Assembly (NCBI GenBank): GCA_963817065.1
Contig: CAWFMO010000001.1
Span: 1,736,001-1,800,000 of the forward strand
DNA length: 64,000 nt
Source: CAWFMO01 sp963817065
GTDB taxonomy: Bacteria > Actinomycetota > Thermoleophilia > Solirubrobacterales > 70-9
Direction of reading: 5' to 3'
Both the position numbers and the translations under genes were made by a program. The notes beneath the pieces are model-generated. The model had not been told where the DNA came from. It made no database searches and was given only the letters and a program-made list of their open reading frames with translations. Positions 63,287 to 64,000 of the stretch are shown one piece after another. Within the stretch, counting starts at the first letter, position 1, and each line of letters starts with the position of its first letter.

Positions 63287-64000
63287 TTTGAGCGATCAGG
63301 AGCGCACCCCGATCACGATGCCGAAGCTCGCGGCGATGAAGTACGCGGGCGAGAAGATCGCGATGGTCACTGCCTACGACTTCCCGTCGGCGCAGATCGC
63401 CGAGGAAGCCGGGGTCGACCTCGTCCTCGTCGGCGACACGGCGGCGATGGTCGTCCTCGGCCACAGCGCGACGACGCCGGTCGGGATGGACGAGATGGTG
63501 ATGATGACGCGGGCGGTCAGGCGCGGCCTGACGACGCCGATGCTGATCGGTGACATGCCGTTCGGCTCCTATGAGACCTCGAACGAGGACGCGGTCCGCA
63601 ACGCGCAGCGCTTTGTCAAGGAGGCCGGCGTCGACGCGGTCAAGCTCGAGCGCGGCGGCCCCTCGGTCGACCGCGCGCGGGCGATCATCCGCGCCGGCGT
63701 GCCGGTCATGGGCCACGTCGGGCTGACGCCTCAGACCGCGACCCAGCTCGGCGGCTTCAAGGCGCAGGGCAAGACCGCGCTCGGCGCCGAGAAGATCGCC
63801 GAGGAGGCGCTGGCGCTCCAGGCCATCGGCTGCTTCGCGATCGTCTTCGAGGCGATCCCCGCCGGCGTCACCGAGGCGCTGATGCCGAAGCTCGAGATCC
63901 CCGTGATCGGGATCGGCGCCGGTGTCGCGACCGACGGCCAGGTCCTCGTCTGGCACGACCTGCTCGGCCTCTACGAGGGCCACCAGCCGAAGTTCGTGCG
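63287..64000 (+). CDS. panB: 3-methyl-2-oxobutanoate hydroxymethyltransferase, C-terminus cut by window
   Basis: 238 codons visible, open to the window edge. TTG start with SD GGAGG at 8 nt. Motifs: KIAMVTAYDFPSAQIAEEAG, DLVLVGDTAAMVVLGHSATT, MPFGSYETS, VKLERGG, VMGHVGLTPQTATQLGGFKA and VIGIGAGVATDGQVLVWHDL, where the metal-binding Asp and Glu of PanB are in place. It makes ketopantoate, the precursor for pantoate. Last visible gene of the pantothenate cluster. Confidence 0.95.

Overview
The window is very GC-rich bacterial chromosome, densely coded, with many 1-20 nt gene overlaps (GTGA, ATGA, TAGTG) and frequent GTG and TTG starts. The gene content (ceoBC-like TrkA pair next to APC permeases, Rex, tsaB-rimI-tsaD, RskA-type anti-sigma factor, valine dehydrogenase) and exported proteins with the 'VALGGTA' signal-anchor style and Lys/Cys-rich tails point to a deep-branching actinobacterium. 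Thermoleophilia/Solirubrobacterales is my best guess; this is inference, because no rRNA is present. Twelve genes have a TANNNT hexamer only 6-9 nt before the start codon, so leaderless mRNAs look common. Many exported-protein genes instead have clear Shine-Dalgarno sequences.

Layout. 1-5.2 kb (minus): ftcD-like, a small membrane protein, an MBL hydrolase, hisS, aspS and a truncated Pro-rich gene. 5.2-8.0 kb (minus): ECF sigma factor, membrane anti-sigma factor and two exported ferritin-like proteins in one operon. 8.06 kb: tRNA-CAU, whose 3' 42 bp recur exactly at 14,277 and 17,450. They bracket two tandem tRNA-anchored elements (6.2 and 3.2 kb) that encode exported envelope-type proteins and a Crp-like regulator but no visible integrase. 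17.5-22.2 kb: decayed gene debris, a secreted esterase, a LigD-type 3'-phosphoesterase fused to an acylphosphatase-like domain, an EamA exporter, a broken LysR gene and a GNAT.

22.2-33.5 kb is a branched-chain amino acid module: livHMGF, a divergent binding-protein gene, E1alpha-E1beta-E2 of a 2-oxoacid dehydrogenase, a valine/leucine dehydrogenase and a MocR-type regulator. 33.6-40.3 kb holds a GNAT-like fragment, a thrombospondin type 3 repeat exoprotein, a nitronate monooxygenase-like enzyme, a GMC oxidoreductase, an RTX/P-domain exoprotein and a 57-aa four-cysteine protein. 40.4-45.2 kb: heterodimeric ABC exporter, a lipoprotein and tRNA-Gln(CUG).

45.2-51.6 kb (minus): two APC permeases with UspA-like tails, a 64-aa membrane protein between them, two RCK/TrkA proteins and an FAD reductase, probably ion-transport linked. 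51.7-58.5 kb (minus): tsaB-rimI-tsaD-glutaredoxin-rex-GCS2-DUF1844-hppA. 58.5-64 kb: a small lipoprotein, tsaE-udg-fmdB (minus), a crotonase, then DUF2520-panC-panD-panB (pantothenate synthesis), with panB cut by the window edge.

Most promising for novelty: the tandem tRNA-anchored elements with their palindromic TGTC-N8-GACA sites and resident Crp-like regulator, the acylphosphatase-phosphoesterase fusion, and the sigma/anti-sigma/ferritin-like operon.
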